Source of the DNA: Paenibacillus sp. V4I7
GTDB lineage: Bacteria; Bacillota; Bacilli; Paenibacillales; NBRC-103111
Direction: 5' to 3'
Assembly: GCF_030817275.1 (NCBI RefSeq)
Contig: NZ_JAUSZD010000002.1
Coordinates: forward strand, 4,030,001 to 4,094,000
DNA length: 64,000 nt
The position numbers and the translations under genes are program-made. The notes beneath the pieces are model-generated. The model saw only the letters and a list, made by a program, of their open reading frames with translations, was not told the DNA's origin and made no database searches. Positions 27,261 through 35,274 of this stretch are shown piece after piece (positions within the stretch are counted from its first letter, which is position 1; each line of letters starts with the position of its first letter).

Positions 27261-28094
27261 ATGACGACAGTGACCCTGGATATCCCTGAGCTCTCACGAC
27301 AATTTGAAAATGATGGTTACCTACTGCTTCGCAATGTACTATCGGAAGAAAGGATAGCAGAATTGAATAGAGCCGTTGACGGCATCCTTTCTGATGAGCA
27401 AGAGTCGTTATCCTACAACATTTACAATAGCATAGAAAGAGACTCCTCTATTTTGTCCTTAATGGACAATCGGACTCTTCTTCCACTTATCGTTAATTTG
27501 ATGGGTTATAACATTCAACTTCATATCTCACATCTGACCGTGCGCAAACCAAATCCCGATGATCTCAAGACGGAGACCAACAGCTTCATTAACTGGCATC
27601 AGGATGGACCAGCTCCCAAATTCCCAAGTATTAACGGATTAACATCCACCTACTACATTAAAGTTTGTTACATTTTGAGTGATATGTCTGAGATAGACCG
27701 CGGGAATACGAAAATCATTCCGGGCAGTCATAAGTGGCCGGATTACCCCCCCGTTCAAACCGACGTGAATGTGCCTTTACCAGGAGAAATGCAAATTTGC
27801 GGTAAGCCTGGGGACGTATTCCTATTTGCACAAAATCTTTGGCATGCCGGTTCCCCGAATCGCTCTGATTTCACACGTCGCCAATTATTTATCGGTTATA
27901 GCCCGATTTGGATGAGGCCTATCGATTACCATGCTGCTTCGCCAGCTCTACTCGAAGCGGCAGATCCAATACGTCGTCAACTGCTTGGTGCAATTAGTGA
28001 AAACTATTTCAAATTCTACGTACCGGAGGAGTCAATGGTCCCGCTTAAAGAGCTATGGTTAGGCGGTGCTGCAACCAAAAGTGAGTACATTTAG
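27261..28094 (+). CDS. Phytanoyl-CoA dioxygenase (PhyH) family oxygenase
   Basis: Fe(II)/2-oxoglutarate-dependent oxygenase family. The fold's iron triad is visible as HQDG (INWHQDGPAP) and the distal His in FAQNLWHAGSPNRSD, followed by Arg for 2-oxoglutarate (TRRQLFIGY). About 277 residues. I chose ATG 27261, nine bases after AAGGAGG; an ATG at 27255 is only 3 bases from that site. Two LacI-type operators lie upstream and a LacI regulator follows after 51 bases, so the gene is probably repressed until an unknown small molecule appears. The substrate cannot be told. Confidence 0.9.
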   Translation: MTTVTLDIPELSRQFENDGYLLLRNVLSEERIAELNRAVDGILSDEQESLSYNIYNSIERDSSILSLMDNRTLLPLIVNLMGYNIQLHISHLTVRKPNPDDLKTETNSFINWHQDGPAPKFPSINGLTSTYYIKVCYILSDMSEIDRGNTKIIPGSHKWPDYPPVQTDVNVPLPGEMQICGKPGDVFLFAQNLWHAGSPNRSDFTRRQLFIGYSPIWMRPIDYHAASPALLEAADPIRRQLLGAISENYFKFYVPEESMVPLKELWLGGAATKSEYI

Positions 28095-28145
28095 ATTTGT
28101 CCAAATTTATGATACCCTTGAGGAAACAAGAAAAGGGAGTTCCTT

Positions 28146-29153
28146 ATGATTACCAGGAAAGAAGTCGCAGACCGGGCTGGTGTTTCGGTAGCTGTCGTTT
28201 CATATGTGCTTAATAATCGAAGCATCGTCAAAGAAGAAACCAGACAAAAAGTGCTTGCTGTAATCAATGAGCTAGGTTATCGTCCCAATCAGACAGCACG
28301 CAGCCTCAAAACCAGGAAAACAGGGCAAATTGCTGTCCTCGTTCATTTCGTGGGAAATCCATTCGAGGGTGGATTGCTATTATATATTGAGAAAAAAGCT
28401 AAACTCAGCAATTATTCGGTGTTTTTTCATTCCTTTGAACCTGCTCGTGAAGAAGAATTAAAAAATACACTGATGGGGCGTGTGGACGGCATTCTTCTGC
28501 TCGGCCAAACGCTCAGTGAGGAAAGTCAGGCATTTTACAGCTTGATGGAGCTACCCATCGTGTCTCTGATGCATCCAGGTGTTGCCATGCCGAGCATCCC
28601 TGTCGTTGATGTGGATTGGATAGCTGAAATGCGGCGGTTAATTGTTCATCTTCGTGAACAGGGGCATGAGCAGATTGCATTTATGACCGCTGGCGATCCG
28701 CAGGATCCGATTGCTCATCGGCTCTTGGCTTTCCGCGAAGCTATGCATCACGAAGGATTGAAACTGCCGGAGCCATATATTCTCGAAGGCGCCGGCCGCT
28801 TTGAGAGAGCTTTCGAAGTGTTAACCACAACACTTACGCAAGGTTTTGATTTTACTGCTATCGTAGCAGCAAATGATTTGATGGCGGCTGGTTGCCTCGC
28901 AGCTTGCCGCGAATCCGGCATTCTTGTCCCACAACAATTGGCAGTGGCCGGGTGCGAAGATATTCTAATGTCTTCGCAAGTCTCGCCAGCTTTGACAGCT
29001 ATTTGTTATCCTCGGATGGAGGTTGGTTTAGCGGCGACAGAACTTCTGCTATCACTCATTAACGGAGAGAATAAGAAGACACCACAACTGGAAGGCAAGC
29101 TTTCAGTCAGAGCTTCAACCGTAGAGAACTCCTTGAATGCCACATCCATATAG
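28146..29153 (+). CDS. LacI-family transcriptional regulator
   Basis: Repressor of 335 residues with an N-terminal helix-turn-helix (ITRKEVADRAGVSVAVVSYVLNNR, residues 2-25), the hinge helix region ETRQKVLAVINELGYRPNQTARSLKT and a periplasmic-binding-protein-like effector domain (AVLVHFVGNPFEGG to the end). GGGAG precedes ATG 28146. It follows the PhyH gene on the same strand and the two operators upstream of that gene are its likely targets, giving autoregulation. Confidence 0.95.
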   Translation: MITRKEVADRAGVSVAVVSYVLNNRSIVKEETRQKVLAVINELGYRPNQTARSLKTRKTGQIAVLVHFVGNPFEGGLLLYIEKKAKLSNYSVFFHSFEPAREEELKNTLMGRVDGILLLGQTLSEESQAFYSLMELPIVSLMHPGVAMPSIPVVDVDWIAEMRRLIVHLREQGHEQIAFMTAGDPQDPIAHRLLAFREAMHHEGLKLPEPYILEGAGRFERAFEVLTTTLTQGFDFTAIVAANDLMAAGCLAACRESGILVPQQLAVAGCEDILMSSQVSPALTAICYPRMEVGLAATELLLSLINGENKKTPQLEGKLSVRASTVENSLNATSI

Positions 29154-29213
29154 CAATTAAGATGTACGATTCAGATAGCCGTTATGAGCAATTCTGTATT
29201 GGATTTAATTGTT

Positions 29214-29244
29214 GTATATCTGGGTAAAAAGTTAGGGCATATTA
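29214..29244 (+). promoter_or_regulatory. Possible sigma-G/F type promoter of the DUF1657 gene
   Basis: CATATTA at 29238-29244 fits the forespore -10 pattern CATnnTA; GTATA at 29214-29218 could be the -35, though the 19-base spacer is one or two longer than usual. It is 73 bases before the DUF1657 start. Confidence 0.35.
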
Positions 29245-29317
29245 AAGATCGCAATCAATTGAAATACGATCAATTTGCTTGCTATCCTATAAAAATCTTA
29301 AAGAAGAGGTGCACAAC

Positions 29318-29524
29318 ATGACAGTAGCTTCTCAAGTAAAAACAACACTGGCTTCACTTAAAAGTGCGCAAGCGAGCTTAGAAACATTTGCTCTTGGCAC
29401 GCAAAATCAAGAAGCCAAACAGTTGTATGAAGCGGCCGCCTTATCTACACAAGACATCGTAAATCAAGTTGCCTCCCGTGTGCAGCAATTAGAAAATGAA
29501 GAACCTCAGTACAAAGGCTTCTAG
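29318..29524 (+). CDS. DUF1657 domain protein
   Basis: A 68-residue, mostly helical protein (MTVASQVKTTLASLKSAQ, then ETFALGTQNQEAKQLYEAAAL). DUF1657 proteins are encoded with SpoVA genes in many spore formers and at least some are made in the forespore. I chose ATG 29318, with GAGGTG 6 bases before it, over a longer frame from 29279. The C-terminal tail of the DUF421 protein at 26159-27019 resembles it. A terminator follows 10 bases after the stop. Confidence 0.88.
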   Translation: MTVASQVKTTLASLKSAQASLETFALGTQNQEAKQLYEAAALSTQDIVNQVASRVQQLENEEPQYKGF

Positions 29525-29534
29525 TTAACAAGCC

Positions 29535-29574
29535 AAAACCAGCCGGCTGCGAACACTCGCGGACGGCTGGTTTT
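29535..29574. terminator. Bidirectional terminator
   Basis: AAAACCAGCCG and CGGCTGGTTTT form a perfect 11-base stem with A and T tracts at both ends. It serves the DUF1657 gene on + and the small peptide genes behind the C1 protease on the minus strand. Confidence 0.88.
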
Positions 29575-29577
29575 GCA

Positions 29578-29655
29578 TTAGAACATACTGACGAGTATCA
29601 GAGTAAGTAAAACGAATAGAATTAATATAAGCAGTATCAGCTTATCTTTTGGCAT
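29578..29655 (-). CDS. Tiny one-helix membrane peptide (25 residues)
   Basis: Minus-strand frame MPKDKLILLILILFVLLTLI then LVSMF, stop TAA. A GAGGGGCGG sequence lies about 7 bases upstream of ATG 29655. The peptide is basic at its N-terminus and otherwise a single hydrophobic helix, and ends directly before the bidirectional terminator. Similar tiny membrane peptides are common among sporulation genes, but this one is not recognised. It is short enough to be chance. Confidence 0.4.
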   Translation of the reverse strand: MPKDKLILLILILFVLLTLILVSMF

Positions 29656-29689
29656 TCAAGCCGCCCCTCGTTTCGGATGAGATTCCCAT

Positions 29690-29830
29690 TTATTCCAATG
29701 GTTGCCCAGATGATTTCCTTAGCTCATTGGCCAATCGATGAAATTCTTCTCTAGCGTCAGCATCCTCGGTTGCCATATAAGCCGCAGACAAGAACGCAAT
29801 GATTTTATTGGCATCTTCCACACTTAACAT
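29690..29830 (-). CDS. Small hypothetical protein (46 residues)
   Basis: Starts MLSVEDANKIIAFLSAAYMA and continues as an acidic, amphipathic helical protein (TEDADAREEFHRLANELRKS). GGAGG is 10 bases before ATG 29830. It starts 26 bases after the C1 protease stop on the same strand, so it is probably co-transcribed. No family recognised. Confidence 0.6.
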   Translation of the reverse strand: MLSVEDANKIIAFLSAAYMATEDADAREEFHRLANELRKSSGQPLE

Positions 29831-29856
29831 AGATTCAGTACCTCCCTGAAGTCGGT

Positions 29857-30615
29857 TTATTTACCGGTCCAATAATCGAATGTCATCACGTTGTTTTTGA
29901 AAAAGGAATAGGGCAAGTAACAATAGCCTTGGTCTCCCCATCCTTTCCCCCATGAATTCCGCACGATGACTATTCCCTGTCCCTTCTGCTTACCATCCTT
30001 GTATCCGACGGCCAATAAGGCATGCCCGCCTAACATCTGCTCTTTTTTTCGATTCGGGTAAGGGATCCTCCCTGTTTTTGCCGCCATTGGACTTACGAAA
30101 GATTGATACAGCCAGATTCCGAAGACGACAGGCTTCCCATCAGCTAACGCAGCTTTGATCCCTGCCAAATCATGAATCCGATAATACCCCTCTATACGGT
30201 AGGCTCCTGCTGCAGCTTCGGCCTCAGAATCAGGTTTTTCTTTAAATTTGGCTATGCGATAAGGCCAATCGGCTTCCGGGCATACCCCTATTTTATGCAG
30301 AACCTTCATGCCATCGCGAACTGTAGCTCCCGAGTCCCAATTGATCGTACCCTCTAATTTACGCTCATGCCAATAATGAAAAAGACGAGATAGCCTTAAC
30401 GTTGAATCGCGTTCTTGACGAAGCCAATACTCACGCAGCCCGCTTACAATGGCATTTGATGTGCAAGAGCCTAGATTCCCCTGATTCACGATAGGAGACA
30501 GCTCCTTGCGCAAATCTACTTTGCGGGGCAATTGTGATTCCCGGATGTAATTGACGCTTCGGTAAAAATAATCCCGAAAATCTCTCTGGTCCCGTTTAAC
30601 CGTGTATTTACGCAT
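29857..30615 (-). CDS. Papain-like (C1 family) cysteine protease
   Basis: Peptidase of 252 residues without a clear signal peptide. The catalytic residues are readable: Gln-containing oxyanion segment NQGNLGSCTSNA with Cys51, His198 in GGHALLAVGYKDG, and Asn220 in VRNSWGKGWGDQGY. The N-terminus (MRKYTVKRDQRDFRDYFYRS) is short compared with eukaryotic propeptides. Two small genes follow on the same strand. The lack of an export signal suggests an internal role, possibly in sporulation, but this is inference. Confidence 0.92.
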   Translation of the reverse strand: MRKYTVKRDQRDFRDYFYRSVNYIRESQLPRKVDLRKELSPIVNQGNLGSCTSNAIVSGLREYWLRQERDSTLRLSRLFHYWHERKLEGTINWDSGATVRDGMKVLHKIGVCPEADWPYRIAKFKEKPDSEAEAAAGAYRIEGYYRIHDLAGIKAALADGKPVVFGIWLYQSFVSPMAAKTGRIPYPNRKKEQMLGGHALLAVGYKDGKQKGQGIVIVRNSWGKGWGDQGYCYLPYSFFKNNVMTFDYWTGK

Positions 30616-30683
30616 CCCATAGCCTCCAACGGTGTGTTAGCAGAATTGTATTCCAGTATATTCACCCATAGGCTGCAGCGTGC

Positions 30684-30713
30684 AAAAAGCACGCATCCCT
30701 ATGGAATGCGCGC
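30684..30713 (-). terminator. Terminator of the galU-glycosyltransferase operon
   Basis: Minus-strand hairpin GCGCGCATTCC / GGGATGCGTGC with an ATA loop (two G-T pairs), followed by TTTTT, 14 bases beyond the glycosyltransferase stop. Confidence 0.7.
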
Positions 30714-30726
30714 AGTTTGTTGCAGA

Positions 30727-31695
30727 TTACTTTTTCATTGCTTTTTGATATATTTTCAAGTACTTTGTTGTCATTTGGGACGTTGTAAATCTACGAATAA
30801 CATAGCGGCGAAGCTCAGCTGGATGCGGATAATTCCCTTCTTTTACCTTTGCAACCATCTCAGAAACGGAACGGCAGATTAATTGAGGAAATCCCGCCAT
30901 AACCTCAGGTACCGCACCATGTTTCAAGGCGATTACGGGTGTACCGCAGGCCATGGCCTCAATCATGACAAGTCCGAAGGGCTCTTCCCACAGGGTTGGA
31001 AACAGCAAACAGCTTGCATATTTAAGCAGCTTCTGTTTCTTTTTGCCTCCAACGGGTCCTACATAATGGATATTGGGATTCCTTCGGATACGAGGAGCAA
31101 TTTCATTACGAAACAATGCTTTATCTTTTATTGGCCCAGCAATGATTAGTTTTTTATTCGTTTTCTCAGCAATCTCAATGGCGAGTAGGACACCCTTCTC
31201 TCTCAGAATTCGTCCCATAAATACCATAAAACTGCGCTTTTTGTCACTGAACTCATATTCGCTTGGGTTAAGTCCATTATAAACATAATACCCACGATTT
31301 TTGCCCATCACCTGCCTAGCACGTTTGGAAACATATACAGGATGTTTCACATGCTGTTTTACAGGGAGATGCAAGGTACACACCGTAGGAAAAGTATGCT
31401 TGCTCCGCCCAAGTGCAGAACTGAACGTATGATCATGAATAACGTCAACATCCCGCGGCATTTTACTCAAAACATACCTTGCTATTCCTTGGTCACGAAG
31501 ACCCTTTGGAAATGGAATAAGGTTAGCACTAGTTCGACTTCCTTGTGTTGCAAATACGGTCACTTGATGTCCTCTTTGCACAAGGTTTTCTGTCAATTCA
31601 TGCACAACTTTCTCCGTTCCTCCCTGGTTCGTTGGTGGCAGTTTCTGTGCATCTGGAAAGTTAGAAATCACCTGCACAATGTGAAGACGTTTCAT
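30727..31695 (-). CDS. Glycosyltransferase family 4
   Basis: Retaining GT-B glycosyltransferase of 322 residues. The N-terminal sugar-acceptor domain has NQGGTEKVVHELTENLVQRGHQVTVFA; the C-terminal nucleotide-sugar domain has FMGRILREKGVLLAIE and the E-x7-E motif EEPFGLVMIEAMACGTPVIA. It begins 6 bases after galU on the same strand, so it may use UDP-glucose or a derived sugar, for instance to build an envelope glycan or glycolipid. The acceptor is unknown. Confidence 0.9.
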   Translation of the reverse strand: MKRLHIVQVISNFPDAQKLPPTNQGGTEKVVHELTENLVQRGHQVTVFATQGSRTSANLIPFPKGLRDQGIARYVLSKMPRDVDVIHDHTFSSALGRSKHTFPTVCTLHLPVKQHVKHPVYVSKRARQVMGKNRGYYVYNGLNPSEYEFSDKKRSFMVFMGRILREKGVLLAIEIAEKTNKKLIIAGPIKDKALFRNEIAPRIRRNPNIHYVGPVGGKKKQKLLKYASCLLFPTLWEEPFGLVMIEAMACGTPVIALKHGAVPEVMAGFPQLICRSVSEMVAKVKEGNYPHPAELRRYVIRRFTTSQMTTKYLKIYQKAMKK

Positions 31696-31701
31696 CCCCT
31701 A

Positions 31702-32574
31702 TCACTCCGTTTCTCTTAACATATTCTCTATGTGCTCGCGAAGCCATGGCCTCAGATTGGCTCTCTTGTTCGCTTCAGAAAGAATCGATGTAATAAATCC
31801 TCTATGATTTCCAATATCATGCCATTGCCCCTTTATCTCACAGGCATACATGGCTTCGATTTTGTTTAGCGTAATCAATGCGTCCGTCAATTGAATTTCT
31901 TTACCTACGCCGGCCTTTTGAGTGGCCAATACTTCGAAAATCTGAGGTGTCAAAATGTAACGACCCAGCATGGCCAAATTTGACGGCGACATTGGAAGAA
32001 CTGGTTTCTCAATAAGGTCTATGACACTATGAATACCTTCGTGCAGGACTTTTGCATCTACAATTCCGTAATCCGAAACGAGTTGATCCTCTACTTCCTG
32101 AACACCAATAATGGACCTATGATATCGATTATAGTAATGGATTAATTGCGCCAGTGCAGGCGTTTCGGCATCAAAAAACGTATCACCCAATAACACGGCA
32201 AAGGGTTCATTTTGAACAAAAGCGCGGGCGCACCAAATAGCATGTCCTAGTCCGAACGGCTCGGTTTGGCGAATATAATGAAGGTTAGCTAGCTGGGTTG
32301 CCTCCTGCACAACCCCAAGAAGATCAAACTTTTCACGCTCTCTAAGATAGCTCTCCAATTCAAAGGCAGTATCGAAATGATCTTCGATCGCTTTCTTCCC
32401 TTTCCCTGTCACGATGATGATGTCTTCAATGCCTGAAGCTACCGCTTCTTCTACGATAAATTGAATGGTTGGTTTATCTATGATAGGCAGCATTTCCTTT
32501 GGGAGAGCTTTGGTCGCCGGTAGGAATCGCGTACCCAAACCTGCTGCAGGTATGACCGCTTTTCGAATCTTCAA
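31702..32574 (-). CDS. galU: UTP-glucose-1-phosphate uridylyltransferase
   Basis: Makes UDP-glucose from UTP and glucose-1-phosphate (GtaB/GalU). The N-terminal signature is PAAGLGTRFLPATKALPKEMLPI, with uridine-site GHAIWCARAF and EKPVLP further on. The family normally starts MKIRKAVIPAAG; here that corresponds to TTG 32574, preceded by a GGTGAT site. An ATG four codons upstream (32586) overlaps this ribosome site. About 290 residues, first gene of a two-gene operon. Confidence 0.96.
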   Translation of the reverse strand: MKIRKAVIPAAGLGTRFLPATKALPKEMLPIIDKPTIQFIVEEAVASGIEDIIIVTGKGKKAIEDHFDTAFELESYLREREKFDLLGVVQEATQLANLHYIRQTEPFGLGHAIWCARAFVQNEPFAVLLGDTFFDAETPALAQLIHYYNRYHRSIIGVQEVEDQLVSDYGIVDAKVLHEGIHSVIDLIEKPVLPMSPSNLAMLGRYILTPQIFEVLATQKAGVGKEIQLTDALITLNKIEAMYACEIKGQWHDIGNHRGFITSILSEANKRANLRPWLREHIENMLRETE

Positions 32575-32764
32575 ACATATCACCATCTCTCAAGTAGTAA
32601 TTAATAAGCTTTATGTTCAAAGTATGCAAACCACTTTGGAATGCCACGGACATGTATCTTTTTCACTCAAAATGTACTGGTTAAAACAGGTCATAGGTAC
32701 TCGGCAAACTTTCAGTTATGATGAGGGTGTGAACATGATCAACTAACAGAAAGGAGCAACCACC

Positions 32765-35026
32765 ATGACAATGACATCATTCACGAAAGCGCTGCTTGGT
32801 TGCGCCAGTCTCTTATTCTTGCTGAACTTAGGGACTCAGACGACGGAAGCCAGGGAAAGTCAATTTACTAGAGATGGAACAGGGCCCCTCTATTGGAGCA
32901 CTTATGAATATCAATACACAAATAATGCACCTATGAACGAGGCAGAATGGAAGAAAAACATTGATTGGATTGCAAGCGATTACAAAGCATCGGGCTATGA
33001 CATGATAGCCTCCGATGGCTGGATTGAAGGTGCTCAACGCACAAATGAGAACGGTTACATTTTGTCTCACAATGATAACTGGCAGCATGACTGGGCTTAT
33101 TGGTCAACCTACATTCAAAATAAAGGCATGAAGCTCGGTGTTTACTATAACCCGTTGTGGGTAACGCGGAGTGCCGCGGCAGATCCAACGAAAACAATCG
33201 TCGGAACGAACTACAAAATTAGTGAGATTGCCAGTTCCGCAGATAAATTTAATGATGATTTGTATTGGGTAGATGTTACGAAACCCGGCGCCAAGGCGTA
33301 TATTCAAGGGTACGTGAATTACTTCAAACAGCTAGGTGTTCCCTACCTGCGAATTGATTTTTTGTCTTGGTATGAAACCGGAACAGATAAAGGCAAGACG
33401 ATTGGGGTTAATCATGGCTCAGAGAACTATCAGACGGCTTTAAAGTGGATGCAGGAAGCAGCCGGCGATGATATGGAACTAAGTCTCGTAATGCCTCATT
33501 TGAACAATCATGCTGCTGGCGAACTGCCGTATGGTGATATGGTCCGAATCAATGAGGATCTCGCCCATGGCGGTTGGGAAAACTTAAGCGGTCAACGTCA
33601 AAATTGGGTGAACAGCTGGTCGCAGTGGGCCAATCCGTTCCAAGGATTTACTGGATTTTCCGACATCGCTGGCCGCGGTTCCAATATGATTCTGGATGGG
33701 GATTTCATCCGCATGAATACCTTTAAAACAGATGAAGAACGCAAAAGCATCATTCAATTATTCACCATGGCGGGTTCACCCATAGCGATCACGGATCAGC
33801 ATTCCACGATTGGCAATTTCGGAAGCTTTTACAAAAACAAGAACATGCTTGCGCTCCATAATCAAGGGTTCGTAGGCAAACCTTACTATAATAATGGGCA
33901 TTCATTTAGCAGCGATCCAGGGGCAAGGAACTCAGAAAAATGGCTTGGACAATTACCAGATGGCAGCTGGGTTGTCGGGTTATTTAATCGATCAGATGGG
34001 ACAGCCACTCGTTCGGTCAATTATTTGAAAGATTTGGGACTGACTCAATCAGCGGATACAACCGAGCTCTGGACAGGAACTAGCCTTGGCAAACTTACTG
34101 CCTACAGCCCGACCCTTGTGAAACATGCATCAAAAGTTGTGAAAATCGAACCGGAAGGCACGAAAGCGAGTTATGCTGCTGAGGTTGCTACTTGGATGGG
34201 CGGTACGCATTTTAATAATAACTATGCGGGTTATCAAGGATTTGGTTTTGTCGATGGGTTGGGATTGACGGGGGCTAAAATTGTCTATGCAGTCCAAGCA
34301 GCTGAAGAAGGTGTCTATGCGCTCTCCTATCGTTATGCAAATGCTTCAGGGATGAACAGCACTCTTCATGTAAGCGCAACCGATGAGAAGGGAGTTGTGG
34401 TTCAACCATCGCGGGCAGTCACGTTCGGTTCGACTTCAGCTTGGAATACATGGATGAATCAGAATGATCGCATTCATTTGAAAAAGGGTGTGAACCTGAT
34501 CACCTTAGAGCGTACAGCCTCAGATACGGGTGAGATTCATTTGGATGGTCTTGTGCTCGACAAGAATCGGTTAGCCAACATTGACTCTTCGCTCGTGCAA
34601 AATGGGGATTTTGAAAGCGGTGACATTCGAGGATGGTCGGAATGGCATCCAGCAGGTCAGACCGCAAAGTACGGTGTTGATTCCTACGATGCGTATAAAG
34701 GTAAATACAAGCTCTATTTCTGGGACACCAAAGCCTATAAGCAAAGCATTCATCAGAAATTAACTGGACTTCCGAATGGATCCTATACCGTTAGCGCATG
34801 GGTTAAAGAGACGTTATATGGAAACAAACCGACAACAGTCCGGATGGAGCTTAGTGAGCATGGTGCAAAGACCATATACAAGAACATTAGTCCGACCAAA
34901 GGGTATCAACGCGTTCAAGCCACTGTTAACGTAACGAATGGCAGCTTGGATATCGGCTTCTATGTGGATTCACCGGGGTTAACTTCTTTGCAAATCGATC
35001 AAGTTTCGATTGAGAAGATGGACTGA
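32765..35026 (+). CDS. Secreted clan GH-D (GH27-like) glycoside hydrolase with C-terminal carbohydrate-binding modules
   Basis: A 753-residue exported enzyme. Signal peptide at residues 1-30 (LLGCASLLFLLNLGTQTTEA); the catalytic TIM barrel (about 40-420) has GYDMIASDGWIEG, MKLGVYYNPLW, and YLRIDFLSW, whose Asp is the expected nucleophile of clan GH-D, plus FTGFSDIAGRGS. Then a CBM35/CBM6-like beta domain (about 460-610) and a second carbohydrate-binding-like domain opening SLVQNGDFESGDIRGWSEW. GH27 covers alpha-galactosidase, beta-arabinopyranosidase and isomaltodextranase; I cannot choose. Its own terminator follows; its neighbour is a pectin locus. Confidence 0.85.
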   Translation: MTMTSFTKALLGCASLLFLLNLGTQTTEARESQFTRDGTGPLYWSTYEYQYTNNAPMNEAEWKKNIDWIASDYKASGYDMIASDGWIEGAQRTNENGYILSHNDNWQHDWAYWSTYIQNKGMKLGVYYNPLWVTRSAAADPTKTIVGTNYKISEIASSADKFNDDLYWVDVTKPGAKAYIQGYVNYFKQLGVPYLRIDFLSWYETGTDKGKTIGVNHGSENYQTALKWMQEAAGDDMELSLVMPHLNNHAAGELPYGDMVRINEDLAHGGWENLSGQRQNWVNSWSQWANPFQGFTGFSDIAGRGSNMILDGDFIRMNTFKTDEERKSIIQLFTMAGSPIAITDQHSTIGNFGSFYKNKNMLALHNQGFVGKPYYNNGHSFSSDPGARNSEKWLGQLPDGSWVVGLFNRSDGTATRSVNYLKDLGLTQSADTTELWTGTSLGKLTAYSPTLVKHASKVVKIEPEGTKASYAAEVATWMGGTHFNNNYAGYQGFGFVDGLGLTGAKIVYAVQAAEEGVYALSYRYANASGMNSTLHVSATDEKGVVVQPSRAVTFGSTSAWNTWMNQNDRIHLKKGVNLITLERTASDTGEIHLDGLVLDKNRLANIDSSLVQNGDFESGDIRGWSEWHPAGQTAKYGVDSYDAYKGKYKLYFWDTKAYKQSIHQKLTGLPNGSYTVSAWVKETLYGNKPTTVRMELSEHGAKTIYKNISPTKGYQRVQATVNVTNGSLDIGFYVDSPGLTSLQIDQVSIEKMD

Positions 35027-35039
35027 TTGATTCAAAATG

Positions 35040-35073
35040 GACCTGGCTGTTTAGCCAGGTCTTCGTTTGTTCT
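35040..35073 (+). terminator. Terminator of the GH27-like gene
   Basis: Perfect stem GACCTGGC / GCCAGGTC with a 6-base loop, followed by a T-rich tract, 14 bases after the stop. The following 35075-35204 holds a small GCTCGG hairpin and no gene. Confidence 0.8.
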
Positions 35074-35204
35074 GCGTTAAGCTCGGATGCCGAGCCTAAC
35101 GTAAGCCAAAACTGTGGAGTGGCTTGTATTGTAGCCTGAGTAGAAAAACATCGTCTCAGGCCATATATAGGATTAGGATGGTCAATCCTCCCCTATTTGC
35201 CCCA

Positions 35205-35250
35205 AAACAAATCCCCAGCCTATTGTGATATTTATCGCATGGCTGGGGTT
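35205..35250 (-). terminator. Terminator of the rhamnogalacturonan operon
   Basis: Minus-strand CCCCAGCC / GGCTGGGG stem with a long loop followed by ATTTGTTTT, 25 bases beyond the CE12 gene stop. It closes the long operon that starts at 44103. Confidence 0.75.
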
Positions 35251-35274
35251 TGGGTTTCTATAGACAGCCAATTA

